A stretch of DNA of 64,000 bases from NCBI GenBank assembly GCA_023374025.1, contig SIJG01000122.1, positions 70,854-134,853 on the forward strand. The letters run 5' to 3'. Origin of the DNA: Heterodera schachtii (lineage: Eukaryota; Nematoda; Chromadorea; Rhabditida; Heteroderidae). The notes under the pieces are model-generated. The model had not been told where the DNA came from. It did no database searches and saw only the letters and a program-made list of their open reading frames with translations. Shown piece by piece: positions 43,446 through 54,128 of the stretch. Within the stretch, counting starts at the first letter, position 1. The number at the start of each line of letters is the position of its first letter. A program made the position numbers and the translations under genes.

Positions 43446-43831
43446 AGCACTTCCAAAAGGCCAATTTTTGCAATTAAAAGCCAAGTGACGACTTTTTTGC
43501 TTTTAAAAAACTTTTTTTTTGCGGCGCGCTTTTTCCAAAGAATTTTGAGGTACATTGAAAAATTTATAATTTTTAATGCGATTTGTTGTCATAAAAATGT
43601 CAATCATAATAGGAAGAGAAAATGGGGGCAGAAATATATTGATCGGGGAGAATGGACACAAACCAATAAATGAGGGAATGAACGGATGGTCAAAGGGACG
43701 GGGGTATTTATGGACGAGGAAACAGAGAGAGAGTGTGGGACGGAGAGATAGAAAGGAATTAAATAATAAGCGGGACAATTGGGTACCATTCCCAACAAAG
43801 ACGAAAAAGCAAAACAAATTGAACCACCAAA
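43446..43831. other. Intergenic between divergent copies L and M
   Basis: 43505-43560 carries TGCGGCGCGCTTTTTCCAAA, also found next to the GC-rich core at 51353, so it is a core fragment of the foldback family. 43610-43800 is purine-rich. No gene. Confidence 0.5.
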
Positions 43832-44384
43832 ATGAACAGACGGTAAGGAAATTTTTATAATTTAAAATTTTGAATTTTCCCAATTTTTTCCATGTTTCAG
43901 TTGGATTTGTAGTGACGTATGGATGGACATTCTCCCATCTTTTGACCGTCCTCAACTCGACCTCAATTTGGCATTGCTTTCCGATCGTTTCGACATTTTA
44001 GTGGACAAACATTTTGATGGAAAACGCGAATTGACAATTTGGGGAATTATCAAAATTGAAAAGGAAGAAGGACCAAAAGCGAAACTGTCTGTGGAGAACG
44101 ATCGCACTTTTGGGGAATTTCCATTGCCGGACCATCCGTTGCCAAACAAAAATTTGCGTCGTCGCATTTCGCCGACACTTCTCACTGATTGCGACCAATT
44201 GAGTTCAATCGATTCGTGTATTCTATGCCCCGATTGGATGGCTGACGATGGGCCAAATGCAACTGCTCGCCAAGTGTTGGCCAAATGGTTGCAAACTCCG
44301 ACAAAAAATGGCCAATCGAAGCGATTGCGTTGCTCGGATTTAGATAAAATGGAAATAAACAATTGGTTCGACAATCACAAACAG
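43832..44384 (+). pseudogene. F-box-like gene copy M, exons 2 and 3 fused in frame
   Basis: Exon 1 43832-43842 (ATGAACAGACG|GTAAGG) and fused exon 43901-44384. F-box-like part WICSDVWMDILPSFDRPQLD; then LPNK is joined directly to NLRRRISPTLLTD, removing the end of exon 2, intron 2 and the first half of exon 3 without shifting frame (11 + 484 nt = 165 codons). It ends at ACAG|GTAGGT. Exons 4 and 5 are absent; reading through the donor adds 28 codons to a stop at about 44472. It could encode a compact protein of about 190 residues, or be dead. Confidence 0.7.
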
Positions 44385-44454
44385 GTAGGTCGACAACATG
44401 GCTATAACATTTTCTTTCACAATTTTTGCTGCTTTTATCGACAGAGATTTTTAA

Positions 44455-44556
44455 TATTTTATGTTTTTTGAAAAATTTCCGAATTCCGACGTTTTTTGGG
44501 TCGGAATTCCGATTTCCGAAAATTTTTGGGGCCTCGGAATGCCATCCCTGGTATGT
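44455..44556. mobile_element. Right end of a hAT-like element, GGAATTCCGATTTCCG arm
   Basis: TCCGAATTCCGACG, GGTCGGAATTCCGATTTCCG, then GGGGCCTCGGAATGCCATCCCTG. The same terminus occurs at 53152-53206 (GAATGTCATCCCTG). The left ends are not found. Confidence 0.45.
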
Positions 44557-44871
44557 ATGGAAAAACATTTTTTGATAAATGTTTTTTAGGCCTTATTTAA
44601 CGTTTTTAGAAATTTTGCAAAGAAATAGAGAACACTTGAGGCCATCGAATTAAAATGAAACTCGTCCGATACACTTAAGGTGCTGTTGTTGCAAAAAAAT
44701 TTGACAAAATTCATTCTCAATGGCACCGCCCGTCGAAAAAAAAAGCATTCCTCCGCCGACCATCGCTTCATTTCTTCTTCTGCTATTATTGGTGCGAATC
44801 AACAACAATCGATGGGTTCATTTGTTACATCATTTGGAGGACGGCGAAGTGTTCACGTGGCAAAGAAAATG

Positions 44872-45239
44872 AAAAAACGAATTTTGAGGAAAATATGAGG
44901 CCAAATTTGGCATTTTTTCATGGCATTAAGCAATCAATGTGTTTGTTTTCCATGTTTCAGTTGGATTTGTAGCGACATTTGGCTGAACATTCCGCGCTTC
45001 TTTGACCATGCTCAACTCGGCCTCAAATTGGCATTGATTTCGCTACGTTTTGTTGCTTTGGTGGACAAACATTTTGATGGAACACCCGAATTGACGACAC
45101 TTTGGAGACGTATCATAATTCGCAAGAACATTGGACCAAAAGCGAAATTGTCTGTTCTGATCGGTGCCAAATTTGTGGCATTTCCTTTCCCCGACGGCCC
45201 GCTGCGCAACAGAATCCGCTTTAAGGATATTCACATTGA
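44872..45239 (+). pseudogene. F-box-like gene copy N, exons 1-2 only
   Basis: Exon 1 (ATGAAAAAACGAATTTTGAG from 44870s) lacks the GTGAG donor seen in the same place in copy P; it reads ATGAGG, so the G of GT is changed. Exon 2 (44961-45239) is open: WICSDIWLNIPRFFDHAQLG, KALISLRF-type F-box-like segment, FPFPDGPLRNRIRFKD, then GA|GTAAAT. Nothing recognisable of exons 3-5 follows. A class 2 upstream motif is present. Confidence 0.75.
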
Positions 45240-45588
45240 GTAAATCAAAAACAATACAGAAACCAATTAATTTTGGAGTCTCCTTTTTCTAACAATTTTC
45301 GGCAATCCTGAAGAATGGGTGTACCTAACAATTCCTTACCCCTGACCCGAAAAAGCATCAAAAAGTCGTCTGACAGCGTGGAAGTGAATTAATTAATTAA
45401 ATTTGTGAAATGATCGATCTTATGCATGTGAATATAATTCCGAGCCCTATTGATAAATCAGTACATGGAAGCACTGCTTAAATCCCCAGCCTTAAACATT
45501 ATTTGAGTAAAATGTTGGCTTAATAAATTACCCAGTCTTTCTATTATTTGTATTAAGATTATTTTCCGGATTTAACCGTTCTAAAAGG
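45240..45588. other. Spacer after copy N
   Basis: No gene. It holds a short piece like the family 3' flank (AAATGATCGATCTTATG near 45407). Confidence 0.4.
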
Positions 45589-46772
45589 TTAGGAGTTCCC
45601 CAGAAGACGTCCCTTTTGTGATGCTTTGTCCGGCTTCTTCGGTGCTGACAATGGCCTAAATTAAGCGCAATTTGAATTATTATTTTAAACAAACTTAAAT
45701 GCTTTTTGTTGCTCACCCAATACAATTACATATTGCCAAAAAGCATAAATTGGACAGTGCTCAAATCGTCCAAATTTTCTTTCTCCCAGTGAATCGCCGC
45801 CGTCTCCCCAATTTGGCATCGTTTCATTATCCATCGGTTGATGCTACCATTGCGTATGTCTCTCATCAGTGTCAGCTTTTCATGCGTTTCATCATTCACC
45901 AATTCAAATGGTTTCACCATTGAATTTGGCGCAAAAAATTGGATTTTGTAGCTGGCGGTAAAAGTGGTGGCACGGCAAAATTTCTAAAGAATGGAAAACA
46001 ACAATTAAAGGTAATTAATCAATCAGTCGGTTTTGCCGAAAATTTGACCCACACACGCCTCCGTGAAGATGTTGATCCAATTGAAGTTTCTTTCTTTTTC
46101 AAAATGTACGCAAAACAATCGCTTCAGTTGGCCATCGGTGGTCGGAGTGTGCAACCATGTGGATAACGCTTGGCCAGTCCTTGGCATAGATTGAATTCAA
46201 TTGTTTGAGATCGGTGAGAATTGTGGGCGATTTGAGACGAAGCAAATTGTCCAAATGTTTGGCATTGAACAAGACACACACAAACGTAAATTGGTGCCTC
46301 TTCTGTCAAAAATTTGCTGATTGGCACGAAGAAAAGCGATGACGGAGTGATCGATGTACCTGAAAAGTGAGTGTCAAATAAATTGCATTTTATAGACTAA
46401 AAAATGTTTGAATTACTTAATAAGAAGGCATTTAAAGCGAATTTTGTTTGGCAGCGGACGGTCGGACAATGGAAATGGCACAGAATTATTGGCACAATTG
46501 TTCAACACAGATAGTTTCGGCATTCCCTTGTTCTTGTAAATTTTGATTGTTCCCCAAATTGTCAATTCTGATTTACCATTAAAATGCGCGTCCACCAAAG
46601 CACAGAAATGGGGCGAAATCAGTGCTAATTTGAAGACGAGTTGATGAAAGCCAAAAAATGGGAGAATGTCCATCCACACGTCGTTGCACACCCAGCTGAA
46701 AAACGTGAACACATTAATTAAATGATAAGTAAATACAAAAATTTCTCACATTTTCTTTAATTGTCGCTTCAT
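45589..46772 (-). pseudogene. F-box-like gene copy O
   Basis: Exon 1 46750-46772 (ATGAAGCGACAATTAAAG), exon 2 about 46418-46697 (VCNDVWMDILPFFGFHQL), exon 3 about 46060-46357, exon 4 45717-45983, exon 5 45589-45655 (PLSAPKKPDKASQKG). Exon 3 has lost about 35 residues around the QPIWDVFVREIW segment and changes frame several times. Exon 4 (FELVNDETHEKLTL, WIMKRCQIGETAA) stays open until a TAA close to its end, where a one-base slip breaks NCIG. A class 1 upstream motif lies at 46791-46815. Confidence 0.8.
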
Positions 46773-46790
46773 TTGTGGCAATTAGTTGCC

Positions 46791-46815
46791 CACTTTTGTC
46801 GTAAGTTATGATTGC
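46791..46815 (-). promoter_or_regulatory. Class 1 upstream motif of copy O
   Basis: Reads GCAATCATAACTTACGACAA then AAGTG on the minus strand, about 20 bp upstream of the ATG, matching 4551-4575 upstream of copy C. Confidence 0.45.
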
Positions 46816-47356
46816 AAAAAATGACAATAACTGTCATTCTGCCTTTTATATTTTTTTCTCATATTTGAAAAAAAAAATTCTCTCAAATTCTTGTAAAAAG
46901 TAAATGTTCAAAAGTTTTTTTTTATTTAAAGTAAGCAACAAAAAAATGTTAATTCTAAGAAATGAACCCAAACTAAGGGCATTGTACAACTTTTATTAAA
47001 AAGTTTTTTAGAATCGAAAATTCTATGATTTTTTGAATTTTAATTGCTTTTTTAAATAAATCAAAAATTCCTAAAGTTCTTGGAATTTACAAATGCAAGC
47101 AAGAGCACACTTGGGTTATGAAAGAATTAATGAGAATATCCGATTCATATATAGGTATTTGGGATAATTTTTTAGTTTAGGTATTATCTTGAGCACAAAA
47201 TTTAGTTACACAAAAACTTCTATATACTTTAAGCTTTCGATTAGATATCAAGAATTGAAAGGATTTTCTTCACAAAATACATTATTACACTGCTGAATTA
47301 TGACTGATCATTTCTCAATATTCTCTTCTTTCTGATCACTGTTGTTCTTTTGTCCG
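46816..47356. other. Spacer; its right part is duplicated at the window end
   Basis: AT-rich, no gene. From 47095 it is part of the direct duplication with 63573-64000. Confidence 0.6.
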
Positions 47357-47526
47357 TCACTCACTGTCAGAAGACGCCCCTTTTGTGCTGCTTTGTCCCG
47401 TTTTTTCTTCCGCTGGTGGTGACAATGGCCTAAATTAAACACAATTTGAATTACCTAATAAACAAAATCAAAAATGCTTTTTATTGCTCACCCAATGTGA
47501 CTAAACTCGTAAAGCCTAAATTCGAC
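47095..47526. repeat. Segmental duplication, copy 1
   Basis: Almost identical to 63573-64000 (a few 1-2-base gaps, for example GGGTTATGAAAG against GGGTTTGAAAG), including the 3' exon of copy P. Such identity means recent duplication, or an assembly duplicate of one locus. Confidence 0.9.
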
Positions 47527-48733
47527 AGTGGTCAAATCGTTCCAATTTTCGTGTTCCCACTGAACCGCCGCCGTCTCCCCAATTTGGCATCGTTTCATTA
47601 TCCATAGGCTGCCCATCCAGTATCGCCTTCTTTCTCAAATGTCAGCTTTTCCTTAGTCCGTTCGTTCACCAATTCAAATGCCACCATTGACGTTGGCAGC
47701 CGATGACCCAAAAATTGAATTTTGTAGTCGGCTGAAGTGGTGGCACGCAGAAACTTCTGCTGGAAAATTGGAAAAAAAAAATCAAAAACAGACAATTAAA
47801 ACTTGTCAGTTTGTTTGACCTTCAAATTGTTGGCCCAATCCTCCGGTACGAGAATGTCTTCGCAATGCAATCGCTTCGGTTGGCCATCTTTACTCGGCGT
47901 GTGCAACCATTTGGACAACGCTTGACCAGCAGTTGGAATTGCATTTGGCCCATCAAAACCATCACCAATCGCATCGGGCAACAAATGACAGGCATTGATT
48001 GAATTCAAATTGATGAGATCGGTGAGCATTGTTGGCGAAGTGCGACGGAGCAAATTATCCAATTGATGTCCATTGATAAATCTCAAGCGACGAATGTTTT
48101 GCGCAAAAATGGGCCAAATTTCACGGGCCAAAACATCCCAAATTTTTCGGTTTTGGTAGAACACATAAACAAATCCAAATTGATGCCTTTGTCCCAAATT
48201 GGCTGCTGGACATTGCTTTCGGTTTTGGATGAACGCAAATTCAAATGCAATTTGGTGCCTCTGTTGCAAATTGGTTGATTGGAACGAAAAAATGCGATCA
48301 CAGAGTGGTCAATGTAACTGAAAATGGAATGCTTTTACTTCCATAAAAAACTTTACATTTTTAATTACTGAATCTTAAGTCGGTTAAAACGGATTTTGTT
48401 GGGCAGCGAATGGTCGGGCAACGGAAATGGCACGGAATTGGTATATTTATAGTCGACAGCCACAGACAATTCTGGCGCCGCTGTGACACTGCCCTTGCGA
48501 ATTGAAATCCATTTCCAAATTTTGAATTCGCTTTTGCCATCGAAATGTTTGTCCACCAGCGCATCGAAACGTGGCGAAATCAGTGCCAATTTGAGGCCGA
48601 GTTGGGCATGGTCAAAAAACGGGAAAGTGTCCATCCAAATATCGGTGCACACGCAACTAAAAAAATTTTTTTAGCGGAAATTCTTAATTAGCCCAACAAA
48701 TTCTCACATTTTCCTCAAAATTCGTTTGTTCAT
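47357..48733 (-). pseudogene. F-box-like gene copy P, frameshifted
   Basis: Exon 1 ends at the CAT 48731-48733. Exon 2 is about 48367-48657 (DIWMDTFPFFDHAQLG, FPLPDHSLPNKIRFNR), exon 3 47820-48317, exon 4 47492-47756 and exon 5 47357-47429 (PAEEKTGQSSTKGASSDSE). Exon 3 is 498 nt and exon 4 is 265 nt; neither has the remainder the family requires, so each holds a frameshift. In exon 3 a QPIWDKGINLDL segment appears twice, a partial internal duplication. In exon 4 the break is near GDTGWAAYG. A class 2 upstream motif is present. Confidence 0.8.
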
Positions 48734-48737
48734 TTTC

Positions 48738-48790
48738 TTTGCCACCCGAACACTTCGCCGTTTTCCAAATAATGTCACAAATGAACCCAA
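48738..48790 (-). promoter_or_regulatory. Class 2 upstream motif of copy P
   Basis: On the minus strand TTCATTTGTGACATTATTTG is followed by GGAAAACGGCGAAGTGTTCG, closely matching the region before copy N (44816-44868). Confidence 0.4.
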
Positions 48791-49271
48791 CGATTGCTGT
48801 TTATTTTCACAAATGAGCCGGCGGTTGTCAGTCCAAAATTTTTTCTTTTTGACGGGCGTTGCCATTAAAAAAAATAATTTTTTTTACCTAAATTCAAATC
48901 TTATCAAATTTTAAGACTTTTTGAGCACTTGTTAGACAGTGACAGTTAAAAAACTAAATGGCTCAAGTCCAGTTTATGCGTCCCATCAATTTTTATGCGT
49001 CCAATCAATTTTTTTGTCTAATTTCAGTGCATTACAATTTTTCCATCATTAACAAGTCTATTTTTACAAAATTTCTCAACCATACGGGGTAATTTAATCT
49101 CATTTCTTCCAAAACCGACGAACGGAGAGAAAAAAGCGGCTAGTATTGGTTTTTGCCGACAAACGGAGAGAAAAAGGCCGGCTGTTACGGACGAAACCCA
49201 ACTCGTACTAGGCCAACTGGTACTGCCATTATAAAATGATTTTATGTACCATTCATTAACCGTACATTTTG
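48791..49271. other. Spacer without gene
   Basis: Contains two TTTATGCGTCC(A)ATCAATTTT units near 48976-49010 and GACGAACGGAGAGAAAAA repeated near 49117 and 49148. No coding frame. Confidence 0.4.
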
Positions 49272-49517
49272 GGGTAATACTGTCGATGGTACCCTCCCTC
49301 CCCCTTTTTTGAAATTTTTCTTTCGTTTTCAAAAGACATGAAAGCACGTTTCCTAGGTTTTTGGTGGTTTCAGGTCCGGGGTTCGAAATTGGTCGAAATA
49401 GATGCTGGATTCATGATCTGCGACCCCGAAAACCCTAGGAAACATGCTTTTATGTCTTTTGAAAACAAAAAAAAATTTAAAAATGGGGGGGGGGGCGGTA
49501 CTATCGACAATATTACT
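49272..49517. mobile_element. MITE, second copy of the 3448-3679 family
   Basis: Starts GGTAATACTGTCGATGGTAC, ends GGTACTATCGACAATATTAC, with inner arms holding AGACATGAAAGCACG and ACCCCGAAAACCCTAGGAAA. It sits in the last intron or 3' flank of copy R, the same relative place as in copy B. Confidence 0.7.
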
Positions 49518-50806
49518 CATAAATTCCATGTACGCATTTGCGAGCAAGCAAAATCCAAATACAAACAGACAAACAATTAGGAAATAATTAAATGGCAAAG
49601 TGCCAAAATCGTTTCAGTCAGACATTTTCTTCACCAATCAATTGGTTGATCCCTTTCTTCTGCTGATCACTCGGCCCGGGAGAAGCGTCGTCGAGGAGAA
49701 GACTGAAAAACGATGATTACATATTCCATTGCAAATTATAAGTCATTGGCATTTTATGAGTACATTTAGTTTATGAGTCCAATCAACTAACTAATCCTTG
49801 AGTTTTTGTACCATAATTCTGTCCATTCCAAAATAAATCGTACATTTTTGGATACGAATTGGAAATACAAAGTTTAAGCAAAATTGTCGACGATTGGACT
49901 CATAAAATCATTAAGCATTTTAAATTGTTCACCCGTCGTCGAATCCGCCATCTTCGATCACAAAATCAATTGGGTTTGTTCGAACAATCATTTAATCCGC
50001 CACATTTTCCCACTTTTGCTCATCCCATCCAATTGGAGAACGGAAGAGGCAACAATCATTTTCGTATATTTCCAGTATCAATTTCTCCCCAGTCAATTCG
50101 TTGATCCGATCAAATGGCACAATGAAGTCCAGCGGAGAAGACGACAGAAAGCGAATGCGAAAAGTGACCGGAGAAGAAGCATTGGAAAATGGGACAAAAA
50201 ATCACAGAAAAACCAATTAAAAAGGGATAAGCACCGCTTTGATTTGTTCCATCATTGACGCCCATTGTTCCACCGGTGAATTAACAGAGCATCTGAACCA
50301 CTTGAGCATACCATCCAAACGGGGCGTCAACAACCATTTGGTCACAGCTTGGCCATCCGACGCGTTGGCACTTTCATCGGGCGGAAATTCGGGGAAAATG
50401 CCGTCATCAAACAACACAGAGTGAAGTGATGGACAATCGTTGAGCAGTGACGGGGCCAATTGGCGCAAATGGCGAAAAGCGATGGTATTCAAAACGATCA
50501 GACGAACAGAAACGCGGAACATTGGCCAAATGTTGAGCAGAACAAAGTCCAAAATGCGAACATTTTCAGTGATAATGTACAAATCCTTTGTACAAACAGC
50601 GAAAAAACGGTGAAAACGGCGGATAAATACGATGACATTTTGATCGATGTAACTGAAATTTTGAAAATTTAGACGAAAAATTCCAAATTAATCAGTTTTT
50701 TACAAGATATGAATGCTTCTGAATCCGATGACTTTGTTGGGCAACGGATTTTGCGGGATTGGCAATGGATTTCCATCGGAATTGACAATTTGCATTTGCT
50801 TGGTAC

Positions 50807-51898
50807 CAGGGATGTTGCAAAGAGAAAAATAAAAAGCGAAAAGCGAAAAAAGCGAAACCAAAATAAAAAGCGAAAGCGAAAAGGCGAAAGCGAAATGCCC
50901 CAAAAAAGCGAAAAGGCGAAATTTTTTTCCAAAAATTAGATGAATTTATAAGACTCAAAAAATTCATCTTTTAATGTTTTTTTTTTCTTATGCCATATAG
51001 TCAAAAAGCTTTCTATTTTATTAGAGTTGTACGGGACCGGAAAATTTTGCCAAAACCTGGACCGGGACCTGAAAAGCCCGGACCGGGACCTCGGTTTTTG
51101 GCCGGAATGGGAACGGGACCAACTGGGAAATTTTAAAAATTAAAAAAATTAATTCAAAATTTAATTTATTTCAAATGAAAATAGTAAAAAATTAAATTTT
51201 TACTTTGCTATTTATTTTATAAAATCTAAAAAGCTAAATTAAATTAATGAAAATTCTCAAACAAATTTTCTTCAGTTATTTCAAACAATTAATCTTTTTA
51301 GACTAAACGAATTTAATTACAAATTCATATTTTCTTTTCACATCATTTTTTCGGCGCGCTTTTTCCAAAAAACTTTTGGTAAAGAAGGGGGTCCGGCGGT
51401 GCCGATAGGCGCCGCCGGGAAAAATTTTGAAAACTTTGATGGATCTGTTAACAGATTTTGTCGAAGAAATGATAAATTTATGCGATTTTGAGAGAATTCT
51501 TTAAATAAGGTTTACGAATTTTTGGGCCTGGCGATGCCAAGCCAATTTTAAAAGTAAAAAAACTAATAAATTAAAAAAAAGACAGTAAACCGGTATCGAA
51601 CTCATGAAAGAAAGTAATGCCAAAGTTGATGCGCTAACCACTACACTACACTACACATAAATAATAAAAAGCAAATTTACTTTATTTAGTAAAAATTTGG
51701 TAAAAAGTTTAAAAAAATTCAAAATTTCTTTAAATTTTTTGCTTTTTCTCCCACGAAAATGCTATGTTATTTAAAAAACCCAATCTTTAGGGGTGTACTT
51801 TTATTTCGCTTTTCAGCCAAAAAGCGAAAGCGAAAAGCCCAAAAAAGGCGAAAAAGCGAAATAGCGAAAGGCGAAAAGCGAAACTTGCAACATCCCTG
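50807..51898. mobile_element. hAT-like foldback element with GCGAAAAGCGAAA arms, inside exon 2 of copy R
   Basis: CAGGGATGTTGCAA and its inverse TTGCAACATCCCTG are the ends. CTTGGTAC flanks both sides (50799-50806, 51899-51906), a perfect 8-bp duplication. Arms are arrays of GCGAAAAGCGAAA (left) and its inverse sense (right). Inside are a second left-end (TAGAGTTGTACGGGACC, about 51024), the shared core GGCGGTGCCGATAGGCGCCG (51394-51413), TCTGTTAACAGATTTTG and a tRNA-like segment. No transposase. Confidence 0.92.
51581..51655 (-). other. tRNA-like fragment (degenerate)
   Basis: On the minus strand TAGTGGTTAGCGCA resembles an A box and GAGTTCGATACC a B box, 35-40 nt apart, followed by GGTTTACTGTC. 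The anticodon and acceptor stems do not pair convincingly, so this is a tRNA relic or SINE piece rather than a working tRNA. Confidence 0.35.
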
Positions 51899-52010
51899 CT
51901 TGGTACCATTCTCTCCAATTTTGTGGCAAATTAGTATAAAGCCCAATTTCCATTTGCGTGTCTTGAAGTGTTCATCCACTCGGAGGTCAAAGCGACGGTG
52001 CTAAGTCATT

Positions 52011-52723
52011 TCGCGACAAGTGCAAATAACCGAAAGAGACCGGGCCTCATCAGTACGGTATCTCTTTGGGTTAAATACAGTGATGGAAAAAAGTCTTGAC
52101 TCAAACATGTGATCAAAAGTCTTTTACACAAACTTCATCAGATCACTCCTTCATGGTGATCAGGAAAGTCAACAATGGCTTGAAATAGGGAAAATCTGTA
52201 ATTTTTTGTGGCCTGCCAGAAAGAGCAAAAAATTCTCTACTGAATTGCCTGTTGAATGGTAGGCACACGACTTGTAGATAGAAAGTTATACTTGGGTTGA
52301 ATTTGATGACGATAAAAAATCACTGTTTTCTACCGTATTTCAAGGGAAAATGATCAAAATTGAGCATTTTTGAGTTGTCCAATTTTCATCCCAACTATAT
52401 CTTTTTATGTACAAGCCGTAGCCCTACCATTCAAAAGGAAATTCGGTAGAGAATTTTGTGCTCTTTCCAATGAGCATATTCAAAATTTACAGGAAATTTT
52501 CCTCACCCCCTAGGAATTTTTCGAAAATTTCCCCGATTTTAATGTATTTTTAGGTGTCTCGATCACTATAAAGAAGTAATCTGATCAAGTTGTATTAAAA
52601 TTAAAAAAATGATTTGCTTTTTATTCATTGAATCATATTCAAATATAATTAGTTTAAAAATATAATAAAATACATAATATGAATATAAATATTTATTTTG
52701 CTTAATGGCTTTGTGTGTATACC
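52011..52723. other. Spacer with a Tc1/mariner-like terminus
   Basis: TACAGTGATGGAAAAAAGTC at about 52077, preceded by A and followed by TTGACTC, resembles a Tc1-type end with its TA. No matching second end or transposase was found. The rest is non-coding. Confidence 0.4.
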
Positions 52724-52725
52724 AG

Positions 52726-52872
52726 GGGTGTTGCAAAGGGAAAAATAAAAAGCGAAAGGCGAAAAGCGAAAAAAGCGAAACCAAAATAAAAAGCGAAAGC
52801 GAAAAGGCGAAAGCGAAATGCCTAAAAAAAGCGAAAAAGCGAAAAGGCGAAATTTTTTCCAACAATTAGATG
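52726..52872. mobile_element. Left-arm copy of the GCGAAA hAT-like element
   Basis: CAGGGGTGTTGCAAAGGGAA followed by the same GCGAAAAGCGAAA array and CCAACAATTAGATGAAT, matching the left arm of 50807-51898. The remainder of the element is absent. Confidence 0.7.
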
Positions 52873-53151
52873 AATATTATCGAAATGTGCAAAAACAATC
52901 ATAAGCACACTTAATGATGTTAACAGAAAGTAAACTAATGTAAAAAAGGTGCAAAAAAGCCTAAGCCTAGGCTTAAGCCTAAAGCTTAAGCCTAGTCTGA
53001 GCAATTGTTCGAGTTGCCTGTGTATGAGTTGTAAATACCTTAGGTTTAACAACGAAATTTTAGTTAAAAAAGATTACTGAATACCGGACAAAAAAAAGGT
53101 TTCCTCTGTTATTAAGATGGCTAAAATATCATGGATCAATGATGGCACGAA

Positions 53152-53206
53152 ATTCCGATTTCCGGGAATTTTTGGGGCCTCGAATGTCATCCCTGCCATT
53201 GACACA
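53152..53206. mobile_element. Right end of a hAT-like element
   Basis: AAATTCCGATTTCCGGGAAT and GGGGCCTCGAATGTCATCCC, matching 44500-44555. Confidence 0.45.
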
Positions 53207-53296
53207 AAATGTCATGGGACTCGTAAAATGCCAAAGGACGCGTAAAACCGACTAGAACCCCAAACCAGTATAAGAATTTTGTTAAGCGAATGATTA

Positions 53297-53656
53297 ATGT
53301 ATTTGAACGCTGGTATCACATTGTTGCCAATTACTATAATGTACCGGTCAACAATTAGGGGAAAAGGCCTTAAGAGAAAGTCCATTTATCTGCAACACAA
53401 CAATTTATACCAACTCTGCTGGATTCAAACAACCTGCGGGACAAGACCCATTGAAAATTTAATCAAAAAACAAATTTTCGAATGCCCATATCTTTTTTCT
53501 ACTCCTGAATTGGTTAGCATTTGCTTAGAAAAAGCTTCTCATCAAGAGCTGCCGATTTATACCAAGATTTTCCAATTTGTTTGTCAAAACCTTTCAGAAG
53601 CTCATTTTCGGAATGGTGTGATAAGTGAAATTTCATACCATTTCGCACAAATTTAA
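53297..53656 (+). CDS. Open frame of 119 codons, unknown
   Basis: The frame is open from ATG 53297 and has plausible composition (LVSICLEKASHQELPIYTK, FQFVCQNLSEAHFRNG), but I know no family like it. The segment just upstream, AATGTATTTGAACG, and an internal CCTGCGGGACAAGACC resemble words of the gag-only LTR element (16434 and its repeated motif), so it may be a stray piece of that element. Treat as hypothetical. Confidence 0.3.
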   Translation: MYLNAGITLLPITIMYRSTIRGKGLKRKSIYLQHNNLYQLCWIQTTCGTRPIENLIKKQIFECPYLFSTPELVSICLEKASHQELPIYTKIFQFVCQNLSEAHFRNGVISEISYHFAQI

Positions 53657-53720
53657 TGGGTTTTAGTTAAAAAATTTATAAAGTGTGTGGCATAATGTTT
53701 AATTTTTTAAAAAATTGTTT

Positions 53721-53775
53721 CAGTGACGAAAGGTTCAGTGACGAAGAGTTCAGTGACGAAAGGTTCAGTGACGAA
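53721..53775 (+). repeat. Short tandem repeat, unit GGTTCAGTGACGAAA
   Basis: Four CAGTGACGAA units, 15 bp apart; one has AGAGTT in place of AGGTT. Confidence 0.85.
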
Positions 53776-54128
53776 ACATCAGGGAGCCGTTTTTTTTTGG
53801 AATTTATTTAATTGCTTTTAAGGAAAAATTCAAAAAATATAGTTTTGGCATAATGCTCACTTTTTTATTTGGCGAGTTTTTGAAGAAAAAATTTCATTTT
53901 CAGGATGAATTTTTTTCTCATTTTCATACCATTCAAAATTTTTCCACCTTCTGCCTACGTACATATTCTCTTGGATTTTCAAAATTTTAGCCAAAACTTT
54001 TATAAAAATCATTTTACAAATTAAAATTTCTCCGGTGGACCCTTTCCATAAAATTTTTTGAAAATAATATTGCAAAAACATAGTGAAAACAATGCATAAA
54101 TAAAAATTTGTTTAGTTTAGTTATGTTT

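Larger units (their letters stand above)
49618..52010 (-). pseudogene. F-box-like gene, second subfamily (copy R), exon 2 split by a hAT element
   Basis: Exon 5 49618-49702 (LDDASPGPSDQQKKGINQ), exon 4 about 49920-50195 (SSPVTFRIRFLSSSPLDF, FDRINELTGEKLIL), exon 3 50235-50652 (YIDQNVIVF, FVLLNIWPMFRVSVRL, KWLLTPRLDGMLKWF), and exon 2 in two pieces, 50704-50806 and 51899-52010 (RFDLRVDEHFKTRKWKLG, then IVNSDGNPLPIPQNPLPNK). The hAT element 50807-51898 separates them. The frame is broken further by TAA at 49992-49994 in exon 4 and by loss of the AG acceptor of exon 4. Upstream of 52010 the F-box start is missing. Confidence 0.85.
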
